64,000 nucleotides of DNA, from NCBI GenBank assembly GCA_026168455.1, contig CM047431.1, forward strand, positions 13,194,183 to 13,258,182, written 5' to 3'. The stretch is from Theocolax elegans (taxonomy: Eukaryota > Arthropoda > Insecta > Hymenoptera > Cerocephalidae). Positions within the stretch are counted from its first letter, which is position 1. Every line of letters begins with the position of its first letter. This document shows, piece by piece, positions 1 to 11,370 of the stretch. The translations under genes and the position numbers were made by a program. The notes beneath the pieces are model-generated. The model did not search any database. It saw nothing but the letters and a program-made list of their open reading frames with translations, and was not told the DNA's origin.

Positions 1-757
1 CAGTGAGTTATCACCAAGCGGGACTGATAGAGGAACTGCTACCGACGAAAGTGCCGACGTACACTGCAGTCGCCACGCAGCTTACCTGCATATATTCCAA
101 TAAGTGTGCAATGCAGTCGCCCATGGGCTTGCCGATCACGTCGTCGTTGGCGTTACCGTCGTCTAGTTATGTGCCGACTCCTCGCACCATTTCGCCGGAG
201 TTGTATAACTATATCCGTCAGGTTCCGCCGGTAGAAAGTAGGAGTGATCAAGAGACCGCATTAAGTTCAAACGGTCCCAAGAAATCGAATAAGAAGATGA
301 GCATTATTCCCTCAGAATTAGATGCGTTTAATCCATCAGGCCGATCCGACACTGTCAGGTAACTTCAGTGTGGAAGGAGCGAATTATAAGAGGAAAAGCG
401 TAAATCCGTCGAAAAAGGCTGAGATGTCAAAGAGTAAGAAGCCATCGAGTATGGCAAACTCTACGAGATGCAGTGAGGCGATCAGACCGATTGATTTGAA
501 AGACGTGGATTCAGCGTTGAATCAAATCAATATGCCGGAGGGAGATGCTGACCAAGATAAACAAAAGCAGACCACTTCCGCCGGTAGTGTAGTGAGCGAC
601 AATAAATGCCGAAAGCACCGGCTTCCAGAAGTTACAAGAGGACCAACGAGAACGTGTTTAGTGCCTCGTGGAAGGCATCTTGCCGAAACCGTCGGATACT
701 TTCGACGCAATCGATCTAACCGAACATCACATTGATGTTGGGGATGCATAACCTATA
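1..757 (+). pseudogene. Upstream (gag/protease-side) remnant of a Gypsy-like retroelement
   Basis: Two overlapping open stretches, at 3-362 and 322-735, lie in different frames just upstream of a recognisable Gypsy reverse transcriptase. They are rich in Ser, Pro, Lys and Thr and show no gag, zinc-knuckle or retropepsin motif that I can see. Their only support is position and strand: the RT begins at 758 with no intervening terminus. I infer that they are the decayed 5' coding part of the same element, with a frameshift near 340 and most of the protease lost. The element's left end is outside the window. It could also be non-coding retroelement leader. Confidence 0.45.
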
Positions 758-2167
758 ATGCATAAGGTTCGCCGGTTGTCGCCGAGGATGTTGGAGATTG
801 CGCGAGAGGAAGTCAATAGGATGATGCGTAATTATATCATTGAGAGGTCCGCAAGTGATTGGAGCAGTGCGCCGGTGATGGTCAAGAAACCTGATGGATC
901 GATACGGTTCTGCATAGATTACCGTGATCTAAATCAGGTTACGAAAAAAGATGGATATCCGATGGCTACGATGGATTTCATTCTTGATAAAATGAGACGA
1001 GCAAAGTGCATTACGAAAATCGACCTGAAGCAGGCGTATTTTCAAATAATGATGGAAGCAACCAACCGGAAGTATACTGCCTTTTCCGTACCAGGATCGG
1101 GGTAATATCACTTAAAGAGGATGCCGTTCGGTTTTACTAATGCGTTGAAAACGTTTCAACGCTTAGTAGACGCGTCGTTCGGGTCGGAGTATGAACCGTA
1201 CATTTCTTGTTACGAAGATGATATAATCATCGTAATAGAAAACTTTGAAGAACATCTTAAGGGGTTGGAGCTAGTGTTGAGAAAGCTCCTAGATGCCGGT
1301 TTACAGTAAACCGGGACAAATGCGAGTTGTGCTGCTCCAGTATAACATATCTAGGTTTCATCTTGGACAGCCAAGGATTGCGCCCAGAACCAAAGAAAGT
1401 TTCACCAGTTGTAGAATACTCAGAGCCCCGTAATGTCAGAGAATCACGCCGGTTCCTGGGAATTATGATTATGAGCTGAAAATGCCGCTAGTGCAACTTC
1501 TCCGTAAAAGCCAAGAGTGGACGTGGGGAGATGAGCAACAATTGGCTTTCGACGCTCTCAAGAAAGCCCTTACCCAAGCGTCAGTATTTGCCAGGCTGGA
1601 TTTTAGAAAACCTTTTACTACGTAGTGCGACGCCAGTGACTTTGCCTTGGGAGCCATTCTCACGCAGGAGAAGGAATATGGAGAACATTCAATAGTACGT
1701 ATCAGCCGGATACTAACACCGGCCGAGGAAAACTATACGACTTCGGAGAAGGACTGTCTTGACATGAGCGATTAAGAAGTTGCGTTCCTAATGACCATAA
1801 TGCCCTTTGATGGCTGCAAAATTTCAAACGCCTTGTCGAGGATGTTCCTTTCGGAAGAGGAAGATGTCGCAGTCTTGGAAGGGATAGTCGACCAATGGTA
1901 TCTTAAGATGTTAAAAGAAATGTCGGAACATCCATCTAAGTTCAATGGATAGAAAGTAGAGAACGGATTATTGTACCGCCATAGATACGATCCATTACTC
2001 GATCCAATAACTACGCCGAAAGAAGGTTGGAGGTTAGCTGTGCCAGCGGACCACCGCCAGCAAGTGCTACAAGAAACGCATTGCGTTACGGCTGCTGGAT
2101 ACTTAGGGATCGAGAAGACGTACGACAAACTGGCCAGATAATACCCCTTGATCACAGGAGGAGGCAA
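758..2167 (+). pseudogene. Gypsy-like pol pseudogene: RT, RNase H, start of integrase
   Basis: Ty3/Gypsy polymerase remnant, read in pieces. At 758-1105 are the RT fingers and palm, with motifs SAPVMVKKPDG and FCIDYRDLNQ. At 1121-1309 the palm continues with the MPFGFTNA motif, and the catalytic box at 1211-1222 reads YEDD instead of the usual YLDD. About 1310-1480 corresponds to the thumb/connection. The RNase H core (CDASDFALGAI) lies near 1625-1660 just after an in-frame TAG. The beginning of the H2C2 zinc domain sits near 2030-2140, where GYLGIEKTY replaces the family's GHLGIEKTY, so a zinc-binding His is lost. Several frameshifts and stops make it a pseudogene. It is antisense to APC1 and lies 3' of the last APC1 exon seen here. 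Confidence 0.85.
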
Positions 2168-2487
2168 TTATTTTCATGCATTTCTAGCTTGTGGGGTAAA
2201 ATGAGTCATTAATTATAAACTATTTCTTGCTTATGAAGCCATACGGAAAATTAATTTTATTGCATGTGGTGCTTACGAGGTTACATCAGACATTAATTTT
2301 ATTGCATTTCTAGGTTACTTATTTTAATGTATGTTTCAAATGAGAAATTAATTTTTATGCATTTTTAACCCATGAGGGTTCTCAATATTAAGAATGCTTT
2401 TGAAGCATCAGACTCCTTATTAAAAATATTGACATATGTAACATGTTTCTATAACAATAGAAAACCAAAGTTATAAAAAAAGCTTAC
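2168..2487. other. AT-rich spacer with three degenerate 40-bp repeats
   Basis: No coding signal seen. A ttaattttattgcat motif recurs near 2251, 2289 and 2343 at about 40-55 bp spacing, a degenerate short tandem array. The segment forms the 5' part of the APC1 intron that follows the exon at 2488-3049 (minus strand). I looked for the short remaining C-terminal coding part of APC1 here and did not see it, so the last exon(s) are presumably left of position 1. Confidence 0.5.
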
Positions 2488-3049
2488 CATTTTGCCAAGC
2501 ATCCATATTAAAATATATTCTTTGTTTGTTAGCCAAAATATTTTCTGCATTAAGTAGTTTTTCAGATCCATTTAAATAATTATTAAAATGTTTGATTAAG
2601 CAGAGAAAATTCATTTGCCATATAAAATTGGAACTAGCTGAATTGTTTGTTGACAATATTGTATTGTATATATTTACCCACAATGGAAGAAAGTCTATTT
2701 TGTCTCTAATTACACATTCGTATGTCATAGTAATTAAACTTTGAAGATAATGATTTTCATTTGTTGAAATTTCTTGTGGTATTTCTATAACCTGAATCAA
2801 ATTATTCGAATTTTGACACATAGCATTTTTCGAATGTGCAAAGCATAATGCATTCAAATTATCGTGCAATTTGTTCATACAAAAATTATCACATGTAACT
2901 TGATTGTTTATATCGCCTTTTTTCAAAAATCGTGTTATAAAATTTATTATTGTTGCATCCATTGTAAAAGAAGTTATTTGTTTTAATGATGCAGTCCATA
3001 CAATCACATCTTCTGTTGTTAAAGTTTGCGCTAACAAAGTTCGAAATCC
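2488..3049 (-). CDS. APC1: APC1 exon (C-terminal region), anaphase-promoting complex subunit 1
   Basis: 562-bp internal exon read on the minus strand. Its 3' splice site is a T-rich tract ending in AG at 3051-3050, and the exon opens GFRTLLAQTL. The 5' splice site is GTAAGC starting at 2487, so the exon ends one base into a codon. The start matches the conserved GWQSLLAQT segment of animal APC1, and YECV followed by a proline-containing helix matches the conserved LYECV segment. APC1 is the large scaffold of the nuclear anaphase-promoting complex/cyclosome ubiquitin ligase, and this part follows its proteasome-cyclosome repeats. The phase (0) fits the exon ending at 60911. The frame is open throughout with no damage. 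Assignment rests on remembered family sequence and on splice-phase agreement. Confidence 0.9.
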
Positions 3050-3051
3050 CT

Positions 3052-3661
3052 AAAAAATATAAAATTATAATAAGAAAATATTACAGTATTGAACATATGC
3101 ATTTATCAGAGTAAAAAAAGTAATTAAACATTGCCATAAATAAAACACCTGGTCTAGAAAACAAGATCATAATGTCTACGCTTTTCGGTTTTTGAATCCA
3201 ATTCTAGGGCCCGATTAATCTGATCAAATTAGTGTTTAAGTCGATACAAGTTTAAATCGGGAAAAAAATATAAAGCTCACTCCGTAATCAACGTTAGATA
3301 TTCAAAACTTTTATTATACCGACTATTGCTATTAATTTATTCAAAATTTTAAGCACATTACAAAATAAATATAAACAAAATGTATATTCTAGATACGTCT
3401 ATTCTATTCTAGATACGATAGAATTAACGTAAAAAAAGATAGCAAAGCAAAAATATTTTCTTCTTATAAATTAGAGTACGGAGCCTCATTAATTAAAATA
3501 GTTATGTGACATATAGCCAAAAATTTTAAATAAAAGTGGAATATTTTCAATTAATATGAAAAATATTATTAATTGTTAAAATTAAAATATCTTTTATTCA
3601 ATATTAACCCAGTATTGACCTCTTAACCGATTTTGCATTCTTTGATTAATTGTAAAAATCA
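3052..3661. other. AT-rich intron sequence next to the APC1 acceptor
   Basis: No gene or recognisable element seen. It is present again at 5538-6147 as part of the tandem duplication. It includes the poly-pyrimidine tract for the 3' splice site. Confidence 0.5.
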
Positions 3662-5436
3662 GTGACGTGGTAATCACGACCCCGGTCGTATTTTAATAAT
3701 TATTATTAATATTAATTAACCATTGGGCCACGTTATCTTATACCGCATACAGAATTAATTTATTATATGCGAACATGCTGGAAAGTATCGCCAGGAAAAA
3801 GTCCTCTGGGACGCACCATACGGAGGATTCGGGCAATCCTCCTTGTCTCGACGTGATATAAATTTAATAATTAGAATGTCGACAGGAGCGGCAAGAACAT
3901 AGTAATCGCCAAAATAATTTAAATATGAATATTAACATTTATTCTAATTATTATTATTACAAGATGGCCAGGATGGCCTCGTGCTGTGTCAATATTAGAT
4001 CGCCTGGAAGTCCCGGGGAGTATGCCGGATCGAGATCCTCGCTTACGGTAGACTATAATTCCCGAGATCCGCAGTTCACTCCCAAGTATCTAACACACTC
4101 ATGTGGATTATCTAGTCTTCGCCTGTATTATCAGGGACTCGACTCCAATATCAAGTTTCCCTGCTTGCGTTGAGACTACGACAGTTGTAGTCTCCGCCTC
4201 CGAATACGGCTGAACCGTGCTCGGGGTGTGGCGGGGATTCCTGACTCGTAGACGTCCATCGTCAATTGCCTGTTGCCGCCAGACTTCTTTTTGCGGCGTG
4301 GGCAATTTTCGGCGACAGTCTTCTGCTGCTCCCGTTCTGCCTCACGCAGATCCTGAGCATACTTTGCGGGGTGAACGTTGACGGACGGCCTCGGTACTAA
4401 CAACGCCAGCACGTTCTCTTCCATCTGCTCCTCTGGGATTGATTCGATCTAAGACGAGAGGTCTACCATCGAGACATGCTGTGTCCCTTCCAGCTCTATT
4501 AATACATGGTCGATGTCCCGCACTGACTGGGCACATCCAGCGAGCCGGTCATCTACAGGTACCTCGAGGCTGTTATTCTATGACTGTTCTAAAGTCTTTC
4601 CTTAGGGCAGTGTTACCGCATCAATCCGCAGTATTCCTACCCTGGAAGCCTTCGTCATTTAGGTTTAACATCCAGTCGGTTTCACTTGTCGGCGATGGTG
4701 CCCAAAGATCTCCGATGCATTTGAATTGTCAAGCTTATCTGAAGCTTCCTCTGGTATCGGTTAACCGCGATAAGAGGCCACTTAAGTCAGTGTACCGAAA
4801 CCCTTTATTTGAGCCCACCGCAACTAGGCGGCTAGCCTGGGGCCGTAATCCTCGGTTGGGATGCGGCGGTGTTTAGCTCCCCGCCGTCTTCCGCTTTCGA
4901 ACATAAGCGGCATCCGGATCAATTTCGCTTTACCCGTCAAGCCTGCTTACAACCACATACCACACAGAGTCCAACCCTCCTGGACACGCCGACGTTTCAC
5001 TTTGACACAGAGTTACATCAACGTGGAGCTCGTACCCAGTCCCCATGTACCACAGTAGTCATATTGGTCCAGCTTTCGACATGCCAAAACACAACTCCCT
5101 ATTACTCCCCGGATCCCCGGGGAGGTTTTGCGATAGGTGGCCTAACGTTCGAACATTTTGTGAAGGATAAAATATTCGACAATCCTTTCACAAACTATCC
5201 AAGGGATGCCATTCGAAAAACCCCTTGAAAGAGAAAAAAAAGCGTACAAACAGAAGTTTATCGTCCTATTAATCTAAAAGTAAGGAGGGGTTCTGACATA
5301 TTTTATGCCATACTCCTCTAGCATTCACCACATTGTGCCATTAATGAACTCGGTTCCATTATCCGTTATTAGGAAATCTGGTGTTTCCCAACGGAAGACT
5401 ATGGATTCGTCGAATGCTTTCCACACCGAATTATCG
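3662..5436 (-). mobile_element. Decayed minus-strand Gypsy-like element, copy 1 part
   Basis: The strip 5284-5436 read on the minus strand encodes the integrase core around LITDNGTEF, the second catalytic Asp region of a Gypsy integrase. Downstream on the same strand, 4570-4176 holds an open stretch with the residues ECAQ-like/RDIDHVLIEL followed by a Lys/Arg-rich tail at 4424-4176, which I do not recognise. A TGACGTGG start near 3662 resembles an LTR edge but no partner was found. The integrase is cut at 5436 by the duplication breakpoint and continues only from copy 2 into 7923-8250. Stops and frameshifts are present. Confidence 0.6.
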
Positions 5437-5535
5437 TGTTGCATCCATTGTAAAAGAAGTTATTTGTTTTAATGATGCAGTCCATACAATCACATCTTCT
5501 GTTGTTAAAGTTTGCGCTAACAAAGTTCGAAATCC
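5437..5535 (-). pseudogene. Duplicated partial APC1 exon with a complete 3' splice site
   Basis: Exact copy of the first 99 bp of the APC1 exon at 2951-3049, with the same acceptor (AG at 5537-5536) and polypyrimidine tract. Minus-strand transcription of APC1 meets this acceptor before the genuine one at 3050. The copied 33 codons keep the frame, but at the breakpoint the sequence runs into integrase DNA. The next codons are CGA and then TAA at 5433-5431, so splicing here would add one Arg and stop. No 5' splice site belongs to it. It is therefore a potential decoy or poison terminal exon, created by the tandem duplication. Confidence 0.9.
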
Positions 5536-7922
5536 CTAAAAAATATAAAATTATAATAAGAAAATATTACAGTATTGAACATATGCATTTATCAGAGTAA
5601 AAAAAGTAATTAAACATTGCCATAAATAAAACACCTGGTCTAGAAAACAAGATCATAATGTCTACGCTTTTCGGTTTTTGAATCCAATTCTAGGGCCCGA
5701 TTAATCTGATCAAATTAGTGTTTAAGTCGATACAAGTTTAAATCGGGAAAAAAATATAAAGCTCACTCCGTAATCAACGTTAGATATTCAAAACTTTTAT
5801 TATACCGACTATTGCTATTAATTTATTCAAAATTTTAAGCACATTACAAAATAAATATAAACAAAATGTATATTCTAGATACGTCTATTCTATTCTAGAT
5901 ACGATAGAATTAACGTAAAAAAAGATAGCAAAGCAAAAATATTTTCTTCTTATAAATTAGAGTACGGAGCCTCATTAATTAAAATAGTTATGTGACATAT
6001 AGCCAAAAATTTTAAATAAAAGTGGAATATTTTCAATTAATATGAAAAATATTATTAATTGTTAAAATTAAAATATCTTTTATTCAATATTAACCCAGTA
6101 TTGACCTCTTAACCGATTTTGCATTCTTTGATTAATTGTAAAAATCAGTGACGTGGTAATCACGACCCCGGTCGTATTTTAATAATTATTATTAATATTA
6201 ATTAACCATTGGGCCACGTTATCTTATACCGCATACAGAATTAATTTATTATATGCGAACATGCTGGAAAGTATCGCCAGGAAAAAGTCCTCTGGGACGC
6301 ACCATACGGAGGATTCGGGCAATCCTCCTTGTCTCGACGTGATATAAATTTAATAATTAGAATGTCGACAGGAGCGGCAAGAACATAGTAATCGCCAAAA
6401 TAATTTAAATATGAATATTAACATTTATTCTAATTATTATTATTACAAGATGGCCAGGATGGCCTCGTGCTGTGTCAATATTAGATCGCCTGGAAGTCCC
6501 GGGGAGTATGCCGGATCGAGATCCTCGCTTACGGTAGACTATAATTCCCGAGATCCGCAGTTCACTCCCAAGTATCTAACACACTCATGTGGATTATCTA
6601 GTCTTCGCCTGTATTATCAGGGACTCGACTCCAATATCAAGTTTCCCTGCTTGCGTTGAGACTACGACAGTTGTAGTCTCCGCCTCCGAATACGGCTGAA
6701 CCGTGCTCGGGGTGTGGCGGGGATTCCTGACTCGTAGACGTCCATCGTCAATTGCCTGTTGCCGCCAGACTTCTTTTTGCGGCGTGGGCAATTTTCGGCG
6801 ACAGTCTTCTGCTGCTCCCGTTCTGCCTCACGCAGATCCTGAGCATACTTTGCGGGGTGAACGTTGACGGACGGCCTCGGTACTAACAACGCCAGCACGT
6901 TCTCTTCCATCTGCTCCTCTGGGATTGATTCGATCTAAGACGAGAGGTCTACCATCGAGACATGCTGTGTCCCTTCCAGCTCTATTAATACATGGTCGAT
7001 GTCCCGCACTGACTGGGCACATCCAGCGAGCCGGTCATCTACAGGTACCTCGAGGCTGTTATTCTATGACTGTTCTAAAGTCTTTCCTTAGGGCAGTGTT
7101 ACCGCATCAATCCGCAGTATTCCTACCCTGGAAGCCTTCGTCATTTAGGTTTAACATCCAGTCGGTTTCACTTGTCGGCGATGGTGCCCAAAGATCTCCG
7201 ATGCATTTGAATTGTCAAGCTTATCTGAAGCTTCCTCTGGTATCGGTTAACCGCGATAAGAGGCCACTTAAGTCAGTGTACCGAAACCCTTTATTTGAGC
7301 CCACCGCAACTAGGCGGCTAGCCTGGGGCCGTAATCCTCGGTTGGGATGCGGCGGTGTTTAGCTCCCCGCCGTCTTCCGCTTTCGAACATAAGCGGCATC
7401 CGGATCAATTTCGCTTTACCCGTCAAGCCTGCTTACAACCACATACCACACAGAGTCCAACCCTCCTGGACACGCCGACGTTTCACTTTGACACAGAGTT
7501 ACATCAACGTGGAGCTCGTACCCAGTCCCCATGTACCACAGTAGTCATATTGGTCCAGCTTTCGACATGCCAAAACACAACTCCCTATTACTCCCCGGAT
7601 CCCCGGGGAGGTTTTGCGATAGGTGGCCTAACGTTCGAACATTTTGTGAAGGATAAAATATTCGACAATCCTTTCACAAACTATCCAAGGGATGCCATTC
7701 GAAAAACCCCTTGAAAGAGAAAAAAAAGCGTACAAACAGAAGTTTATCGTCCTATTAATCTAAAAGTAAGGAGGGGTTCTGACATATTTTATGCCATACT
7801 CCTCTAGCATTCACCACATTGTGCCATTAATGAACTCGGTTCCATTATCCGTTATTAGGAAATCTGGTGTTTCCCAACGGAAGACTATGGATTCGTCGAA
7901 TGCTTTCCACACCGAATTATCG
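5437..7922. repeat. Tandem duplication, copy 2 (2486 bp)
   Basis: Second unit of the direct duplication described at 2951-5436. Its right end at 7922 runs on into the original continuation of the Gypsy integrase, whereas its left end abuts copy 1 at a novel joint (5436/5437). Confidence 0.95.
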
Positions 7923-8250
7923 TGTTGCATGAACAATGATGTATTTGTATTGATTTACGCTACGTGGCAGCTTTTTCAGGTCTGCTGCCATAATAGCCCA
8001 CGGTCTTTCAATATTCCGTTTACCCATCAAGCCTTGAGAACCTGCTTGAGACGTCTTATAGCTCTGACAGCTGAGGCACTGTATAACAAGTTGGCAGGTA
8101 TCGTGGTAATATCTGTCTAATAGTAGTCTCTTGAAACACGTTCGTAAGTCTTTTCGACTCCCATATGACCCATAGATGGGTGGAAATGAGAGTCAACTAA
8201 AATTCGGTCCCTCTATTCTAACAGTGCGTTCATAGTGGCGGTTGCACCAT
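7780..8250 (-). pseudogene. Gypsy-like integrase pseudogene
   Basis: Read on the minus strand, the sequence begins with an H2C2 zinc domain (HPSMGHMGVEKTYERV, around 8180-8130), then a paired-Cys region in another frame, then the first catalytic Asp region (MAADL, around 8000). It ends in LITDNGTEF (around 7840), the second Asp region. Frameshifts after the zinc domain and near 8040-7990 break it. Integrase would join element cDNA to the host chromosome, but this copy is dead. It is antisense to the Gypsy fragment at 1-2167, whose zinc domain is similar. Confidence 0.75.
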
Positions 8251-8640
8251 TATATTAGCACTATAAAACTAGTATTATTAAAATGCAAGTGCACTTTTGC
8301 CACACTGTGATAGCGTGTGAATATTAAAAAAAGATTCAATTTTCAAAGCCTGATTGAGTCATCCAGAATATATATATCTATAAATATACGATTAATTAAA
8401 ATCAATAGTCCTGTTCTCGCAACAGTTGGCATCCGAAAAAAATAGCGAAATATGTAAGAGAGAATACAACAAATATTGTAACCAAAAACAGAATTATATA
8501 CATCCCCGCATAAACACGCAGTATGAATTATCTGGTACGCAAATTCAAAGAACGTAGAATTATTAATATTAAGTAACTAAAACAATTATACAAATTTCAC
8601 CACGCAAGGTTCGTATAATCTGACCTAAAACGTGGTTATA
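8251..8640. other. AT-rich unclassified intron sequence
   Basis: No reading frame, inverted repeat or known element seen. It ends with the 15-bp target duplication TAAAACGTGGTTATA at 8626-8640. Confidence 0.5.
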
Positions 8641-8692
8641 GATGGTAAAAGAATTTATTGTTCGTCAAAAAATAGTTTAATGAAATAAAACT

Positions 8693-9725
8693 TGTAACGG
8701 TAAGGTACTGTTTACCTCACCGTTTGACGAATTCGAGCAACACGAGCGAACAGTATCATAATGTTCGCATCGGTTCGAGCCGGCGAGATTCGGCTCGGCT
8801 CGGTTCGTCGTAGCTACACGGGCGGGATCGACTTCGCGCGCGAAAGATTCGCGCACGCACCTCATTAGAGAGGTAAGGGGGAGATTCGCGCGCACTGGGG
8901 AGAGTGATAGCCACCTTCTTACGTGACTGGTGTGATCCCCCCGCGTCCCGTGTTCAGCTTCGCCGTGCCGTGATTTGTGCCGTGCGTTTTGTGTGCGTTT
9001 CGACTGCAGGCCGATCCTGCATTTGCAGTGAGTGCAGCTGCCTGCAGCCACACAACCCCGGTGCACGGGCGAGCGGACAATCCGTCCGACACCGCAGCGA
9101 GAGTGAGAGAGAGAGAAAGCAACCGATCGGCTGGTCGTTGTTTACCAACGACTACAGCAGCGTACAAAGTAAGTGGTACCACTTCGCGCGATCGTGTTTT
9201 TATTCGCACTTAATCGTGTTGCTTTATACCAGTCCCGTCGACTGGATATATTATTTTAGTTCGCGATATTTTATTCCCCTCTCTCTACAAGTCGGCCGTT
9301 TACCGACTTGTAATTCAAAGCGTAGACCTCGGCGACAATTAAATATTTTGTTTATTATTTATCTTTCTTTATCTTTATTTCAATAAATTCATATTATTAT
9401 TAGAATTCAATTCGGTGTGCGATTAATTGAATTTAACCCACGTACGATTCCTTCCGTAATCCTAAGAGCTCGTATACTTCTGGTTGACAAGTGCTCGACG
9501 CGATATCCCTGTTTCGCGGTCAATTTCAGATTTGAATTTTACCTGGTTGTTATCTGAAACAGTAACTCGGTTTCAGACTAACACTTAACAGATTTGGTAG
9601 AGCGGACAGGTAACCGTCGCCGCATCGCGGGAAAAATATGTTTATTTAAATACGGTAAGTTTAACCGTACCGCTGAGCAGCCGCGATATTAAAATAAACA
9701 TCCGCGCGGCGACCAAACTGTTACA
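8693..9725. mobile_element. Solo LTR (1033 bp), TSD AACT
   Basis: Starts TGTAACGG, ends CTGTTACA, and is flanked by AACT at 8689-8692 and 9726-9729. It is inserted in the left arm of the palindromic element, since the arm resumes directly after the second AACT. No internal coding region or second LTR is present, so this is a solo LTR left by LTR-LTR recombination. The 4-bp target duplication fits Gypsy-type integrases. GC-rich in its first half, with overlapping open frames that I regard as chance. Confidence 0.85.
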
Positions 9726-9764
9726 AACTTTGATTGATCTCTGCGAACTCAGCTTTTTATTTTG

Positions 9765-9810
9765 TGCCTACGTTTCGGACGTTTTTTTGACCGTCCCTTT
9801 TCAAGGCTAT
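9765..9810 (-). ncRNA. Hammerhead-like ribozyme motif (degenerate)
   Basis: Mirror copy, on the minus strand, of the motif at 10325-10365: a 5-bp stem GGACG/CGTCC around an AT-rich loop, followed by GAAAC. The upstream conserved core box differs from CTGANGA, so catalytic activity is doubtful. Confidence 0.4.
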
Positions 9811-10324
9811 ACAAAAAATATACTCGTTAAATTTACATTACGCACAAATTGATAAAGCAACAATAATAAAACACATTTAGTACACTCTTACCAATAAAAA
9901 AGGCGCAGAGATGTTAAGTTTTCATATTAATTACAACACAATCCTCCATCGATATCGCACAACTATCAAATTAATTAAATTAAAATTAATATTAAAAACT
10001 TTAAGCCGAATACAAACTAAAGAAGAAGAAATATTATACAATTAAAATTAAAAGGTATACAATTAAAATTAAAACCTTTTAATTTTAATTGTATAATATT
10101 TCTTCTTCTTTAGTTTGTATTCGGCTTAAAGTTTTTAATATTAATTTTAATTTAATTAATTTGATAGTTGTGCGATATCGATGGAGGATTGTGTTTGTAA
10201 TTAATATGAAAACTTAACATCTCTGCGCCTTTTTTATTGGTAAGAGTGTACTAAATGTGTTTTATTATTGTTGCTTTATCAATTTGTGCGTAATTGTAAA
10301 TTTAACGAGTATATTTTTTGTATA

Positions 10325-10365
10325 GCCTTGAAAAGGGACGGTCAAAAAAACGTCCGAAACGTAGG
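10325..10365 (+). ncRNA. Hammerhead-like ribozyme motif (degenerate)
   Basis: Stem II is GGACG (10336-10340) paired with CGTCC (10351-10355), followed directly by GAAAC (10356-10360), the second hammerhead core box. The first core box reads CTTGAAAA instead of CTGANGA. This layout is typical of hammerhead-derived repeats in Penelope-like elements. The altered core argues against self-cleavage. Confidence 0.45.
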
Positions 10366-10430
10366 CACAAAATAAAAAGCTGAGTTCGCAGAGATCAATC
10401 GAAGTTTTATTTCATTAAAACGTGGTTATA

Positions 10431-11370
10431 CTACAGATATCTCCAACCCACGATCGAACTTTACGCTAGGGCCAAGTTCACTTGTACCAGCGATTGCACT
10501 AGCGCTTGTCCCAGCCCCTGCTCTTACGCTGTGCCTGCGCCAGCACTTGCTTGCGCTATGTTTTTTATAGCGCCATCTCTTCGCGTTACCGACCGTACAC
10601 CGAGGATACAGCCATTAGAGGTTTCGTCTTTGTATCGTTGTTCCTAATCATCAAGTAAATTAAAATTTTTTATTAGTGTAACCATAGGTTAGTTTATAAA
10701 TTATTAATAACAAATAAATATATTCAGTGGATTAACATAAGAAGTCATATTTTATTTTAGTAGAGCGCCTTTGAAATATCTTAACCTTAAATTTTTTACA
10801 AATGTGTAGTGTGTATAAGTTGCTATACATAACATATAAAATACTGAAAGAAAGAAATACTTGAGATAAATGAATATGTCAATCATAACTATTATTCATT
10901 TATTTATATATTTTTTGATTCAGTTAACGGGCAATCAGCTCATGTGCAAAATATAAAATATTTTATAATACACAAGTGTATCAAATTATCATTAAAATTC
11001 ATTGCTTCCATAAATTCCAAAATTCATTACTACTTTCACTCAGTGCTGCTTTCTATATAATATATATTATAGTATAAAAATTCTACTTTTATTTAAAGCC
11101 AATTAAAAACGTACAGTTTACTGTAACGATAGCAGTCTACTGTATTCAACTTATTCAATATTGTTAAGATTACTGTCCTCTTTAATTCTCTGGAATCAAA
11201 ATATATAATAACTTATATTATTAAAATTCACTTCTTCCGTGTATTATCCGTGTAAAGCCAGTTAGAAATTTAAAGTTGTACTTCAGCGTTAGTAGAATAT
11301 TGCAATAAACTTGTTCGTTATGTACCATATACTTTTTTCTTATTTCCGATTACTGTCTATATATATATAT
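10431..11370. repeat. Unclassified sequence with degenerate tandem repeat (10990-11370)
   Basis: 10431-10620 is GC-richer and unassigned. From about 10990 a degenerate unit recurs: attaaaattca, then aaagccaattaaaaa, then a cagtttactgtaacgatagcag-like block, then attactgtc. Two units are seen up to 11370, and a third diverged unit at about 13920-14040 lies beyond two inserted LTRs. No gene seen. Confidence 0.45.

Larger units (their letters stand above)
2951..5436. repeat. Tandem duplication, copy 1 (2486 bp)
   Basis: Every stretch compared is identical to 5437-7922 at a constant offset of 2486 bp, and the reading frames inside repeat with identical translations. The octamer tgttgcat is present at 2951-2958, 5437-5444 and 7923-7930. 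It is the only homology shared by the two breakpoints, which points to microhomology-mediated tandem duplication. The unit starts inside the APC1 exon and ends inside a decayed Gypsy integrase. No difference was noticed, so the event is very recent or an assembly artefact. Confidence 0.95.
8641..10415. mobile_element. Palindromic Penelope-like (hammerhead-bearing) element with 15-bp TSD
   Basis: The direct repeat TAAAACGTGGTTATA occurs at 8626-8640 and 10416-10430 and bounds the unit. Inside is a long inverted repeat: left arm about 9729-10055, right arm about 10075-10401, with a 19-bp spacer. Only a few single-base indels and substitutions separate the arms. The outermost few bases of the left arm (about 8675-8692) were pushed away by an inserted solo LTR (8693-9725). 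Each arm carries a hammerhead-like motif (9765-9810 and 10325-10365). Hammerhead motifs are known from terminal repeats of Penelope-like elements, and inverted terminal copies fit that group. No reverse transcriptase is present, so this is a non-autonomous or terminal-only copy. The family assignment is inference. Confidence 0.6.

Noticed and set aside
2168..2487. Final APC1 exon downstream of 2488 on the minus strand
   Set aside because: Short AT-rich repeats with stops in all frames; no match to the conserved APC1 C-terminus.
3925..5228. Plus-strand genes in the duplicated segment (82, 145 and 119 codons), repeated at 6411-7714
   Set aside because: They repeat only because the DNA is duplicated. 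They are opposite to the Gypsy-like strand, have no domain, and overlap one another.
8677..9386. Overlapping open frames on both strands, up to 160 codons
   Set aside because: They lie inside a solo LTR (8693-9725) with GC-rich sequence; no domain, and both strands are open, as expected by composition.
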